From an uncultured Porphyromonadaceae bacterium (lineage in GTDB: Bacteria; Bacteroidota; Bacteroidia; Bacteroidales; Muribaculaceae): a DNA stretch of 8,541 nucleotides. The number at the start of each line of letters is the position of its first letter. Positions within the stretch are counted from its first letter, which is position 1. Under the pieces are notes generated by a model. It had not been told where the DNA came from. It worked only from the letters and a program-made list of their open reading frames with translations, and did not search any database. Below, in pieces: positions 6,360 to 8,541 of the stretch. The stretch is taken from positions 1 through 8,541 of the forward strand of contig CAMWRO010000110.1 of the NCBI GenBank assembly GCA_947176615.1, given 5' to 3'. A program made the position numbers and the translations under genes.

Positions 6360-8541
6360 TTATTTGTTCAGGTGCAGATTGAAATAATCAAGAGCCTTGG
6401 CATATACAACAAGCCGCGCGTCACAATAGTTGATGGAGTGGTTCATATTGGGGAACAGCATCATGTCGCATACACGGTAGTTGCTCTCAAGGGCCGACAC
6501 ATACTGCATCGTGTTAGACAGATGCACATTGTCATCGGCAGTGCCGTGCATGATGAGCAGCGGGCAGTTCATGGCGCCGACATGGCTCAGCGGTGCCGAT
6601 GTCTCATAACCCTCATCGTTTTCAGCGGGGGTAAGCATGTAGCGCTCGGCATAGACGGTGTCGTAGTAGCGCCAGTCGGTCACGGGGGCGATCGCTACCG
6701 CGGCGGCAAACTGCGGGCGGCCTGTCGAGACGGCCATCAGTGTCTCATAGCCGCCATAGCTCCAGCCGGTTATGCCGATGCGGTCGCTGTCGACGTAGGG
6801 GAGCGAGGCGATGTGGCGGGTGGCGGCCTGAAGGTCGAGGGTCTCGTAATGGCCGAGGTTCTTGTAGACAATTGTCTCAAATTCGCGTCCGCGTCCGCCG
6901 GTCCCGCGCGGGTCTACACCCACGACGACATATCCCTGCGTGGCATAATAGTGGGTCCACTCCATGCGCCAGCGGTCGAGCACTTCCTGCGAGCCGGGGC
7001 CGCTGTACTGGTAAATGATGACAGGATATTTGCGCGAGGCGTTGAAATCGGCCGGCTTGATTATGTAGGCGTTAAGGGTGACGCCGTTGTCGCCCGGCAT
7101 GGTGACAAATTCCTTGACGGGCGCGCCCGAGTAGCGGGCGGCGTATGCGGCATTGTCCTCGATTACGCGCACTTTTTTGTCAGACGGGGCCGAATATAGG
7201 GTATAAACAGGCGCGGTGGTCGCGTTGCTGTAGTTGAGGGTGTAGTAGGTCGCTGTGGGGTTGAATACAGCCGAGGCAGTGCCGTTGTCGGGCGACAGGT
7301 TTTTCATGTTGCCCTTGATGTCGATGCGTGACACGACCCGGTTAATCGCTCCCGATACTGTCGACTGAACATAGTGGTTTCCCTTGCTGTCACATCCGTA
7401 GTAGTCGGTCACGTCGTAGTCTCCGCTTGTTATCCGGCGGTCAAGTGCCCCGGCATAGGTATAGCGGTAGGCATGGGAGAACCCGGAGCGGGATGAGAGG
7501 ATGACGAAATTGTCGGGATAGAGCTTTATATTTTCGTAGGTGGCGGGATTGATCCAAGCCTTGCTTTCCTCGACAAGGAGCGATTTGGCCACTCCCGAGC
7601 GGGGATTGAGGGCGAAAAGCTCCATGCGGTTCTGAGCGCGGTTGAGGGTGGTGACTATCACTCTGTCGGGCGAGAAGGCATATTGGAGGCGGGGGATATA
7701 CTCGGGAGCCGCGCCGGGGAGGGCGATGTCCTTGGTCTTGCGGTTGTCCACGTCGTAGCTGTGGACCGAGACGGTCGAGTTGGGCTGTCCCGCAACGGGA
7801 TACTTGTAATTGAACGAGCCGGGATAGAGGGCATACTCGGCGCGAGGCTCACAGGTTCCTTCATAGAGGGGGAAGGAGTAGGTGGGCACGGCAGTCTCGT
7901 TGTACTTGATGTAGCAGAGGGTCATGTTGTCGGGTGCCCAAGTCATTGAGCAGTCGGTTGCAAACTCCTCCTCATAGGTCCAGTCGGGCACGCCGTTTAT
8001 GATGCTGTTGACAGAGCCGTCGCGGGTGACGGCGACCTCGGTGTCAAAGTCGATTTTCTTGAGATGGATATTGTTGTCATCGCCGACAAATGCCACCATG
8101 CGGCCGTCGGGAGAGAACAGCGGGGCGCGCTGTTTCTTGAAATTCTCGCTCAGCGGGCGCAGGATGCGGCTGTGGGTGTCGTAGGTATAGTAGCTTGCGC
8201 GGAACGAGCGGCGGTAAATCATTGTCTTGCCGGTGTAGACAAGCAGCTTGGAGCCGTCGGGGCTCAGCGTGAATCCTTCGATGGATTCAAGGTTGTTTTC
8301 GCGGGTGCGCGAGGTGTCAAAGACTGTCTCGATTTCGGCTCCGGTCTTGGTTTCGTGTTTTACCACGCGCTTTCCGTCGTCGCTCAGTTGCAGGTAGGTC
8401 TCGCCGTCGGGGAGGTAGGCCGGGGCGGCTACCGTGGCGGGGGCATTCTGGGGATAGACATACGGGGCCATGTCCTTGTATCGCTCGATTGACTGGCCTG
8501 AGGCGGTGCCGACAGTGGCGGCTATGATGGTTGTAACGAGT
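6360..8541 (-). CDS. Dipeptidyl-peptidase IV, serine peptidase family S9 (N-terminus outside the window)
   Basis: This exported serine peptidase removes N-terminal X-Pro (and X-Ala) dipeptides. The frame stays open to the right edge. Upstream of the in-frame ATG at 8471 it reads LVTTIIAATVGTASGQSIERYKD, the end of a signal peptide, so 8471 is an internal Met and the true start lies beyond 8541. Counting from that Met, a beta-propeller domain covers about 1-455 and an alpha/beta-hydrolase domain about 470-703. The DPP IV double-Glu motif DWTYEEE is at 163-169 (E168 and E169 bind the substrate amino terminus). The oxyanion Tyr lies in YSGPGSQ (Y489). The nucleophile is S571 in GWSYGG, the acid D646 in HGTADDNVH, and the base H678 in MNHSI. 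All key residues are present, so it should be active, most likely in the periplasm or at the outer membrane. It heads the visible operon with the membrane protein, miaA and the secreted protein. Its promoter is outside the window. Confidence 0.95.
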   Translation of the reverse strand, partial: LVTTIIAATVGTASGQSIERYKDMAPYVYPQNAPATVAAPAYLPDGETYLQLSDDGKRVVKHETKTGAEIETVFDTSRTRENNLESIEGFTLSPDGSKLLVYTGKTMIYRRSFRASYYTYDTHSRILRPLSENFKKQRAPLFSPDGRMVAFVGDDNNIHLKKIDFDTEVAVTRDGSVNSIINGVPDWTYEEEFATDCSMTWAPDNMTLCYIKYNETAVPTYSFPLYEGTCEPRAEYALYPGSFNYKYPVAGQPNSTVSVHSYDVDNRKTKDIALPGAAPEYIPRLQYAFSPDRVIVTTLNRAQNRMELFALNPRSGVAKSLLVEESKAWINPATYENIKLYPDNFVILSSRSGFSHAYRYTYAGALDRRITSGDYDVTDYYGCDSKGNHYVQSTVSGAINRVVSRIDIKGNMKNLSPDNGTASAVFNPTATYYTLNYSNATTAPVYTLYSAPSDKKVRVIEDNAAYAARYSGAPVKEFVTMPGDNGVTLNAYIIKPADFNASRKYPVIIYQYSGPGSQEVLDRWRMEWTHYYATQGYVVVGVDPRGTGGRGREFETIVYKNLGHYETLDLQAATRHIASLPYVDSDRIGITGWSYGGYETLMAVSTGRPQFAAAVAIAPVTDWRYYDTVYAERYMLTPAENDEGYETSAPLSHVGAMNCPLLIMHGTADDNVHLSNTMQYVSALESNYRVCDMMLFPNMNHSINYCDARLVVYAKALDYFNLHLNK

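Noticed and set aside
6330..7199. A 289-codon plus-strand frame antisense to the peptidase gene
   Set aside because: It lies opposite the catalytic domain of a well-supported DPP IV, has Val/Gly-rich low-information composition and no domain; it is a shadow of the GC-rich gene.

Overview
The window looks like a piece of a Bacteroidales chromosome, most plausibly Muribaculaceae or a close relative; that placement is an inference. It rests on Bacteroidota-type promoter boxes (TTTG / TAnnTTTG), a five-helix b558-type fumarate reductase/succinate dehydrogenase anchor encoded just before the flavoprotein, a Bacteroidota-style four-helix-bundle protein with an extra C-terminal segment, and a secreted dipeptidyl-peptidase IV. 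All seven genes lie on the minus strand, so the window reads biologically from right to left.

Right block (8541 to 2438): a DPP IV-type serine peptidase whose N-terminus runs off the right edge; after 28 bases, a six-helix membrane protein of unknown function; then miaA (tRNA dimethylallyltransferase), which overlaps its upstream neighbour by 4 bases; then a secreted protein of unknown function whose ATG directly abuts the miaA stop. These four read as one operon with translational coupling at two junctions. The secreted gene stops inside an unusual 9-bp tandem repeat (3013-3096). That repeat fills the gap before a four-helix-bundle gene of the 23S rRNA intervening-sequence-protein family. 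An AT-rich perfect hairpin (2379-2401) follows that gene and is a plausible terminator.

Left block (2373 to 1): two overlapping Bacteroidota-type promoter candidates sit immediately after the hairpin. They precede the cytochrome b anchor (frdC/sdhC) and the flavoprotein (frdA/sdhA), whose 3' end runs off the left edge. The iron-sulfur subunit gene is expected beyond that edge. Together these encode the quinol:fumarate reductase / succinate dehydrogenase complex used in anaerobic succinate-forming respiration.

Most of the window is ordinary core genome. Two things stand out. The cytochrome b subunit has a long C-terminal tail with 12 cysteines, six of them exactly five residues apart, and DNA evidence of recent internal duplication. 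The 9-bp repeat array is built on the 8-bp palindrome CTAATTAG, supplies the stop codon of the upstream gene and places stops in four of six frames. I found no tRNA, rRNA, CRISPR array, insertion sequence or defence system.
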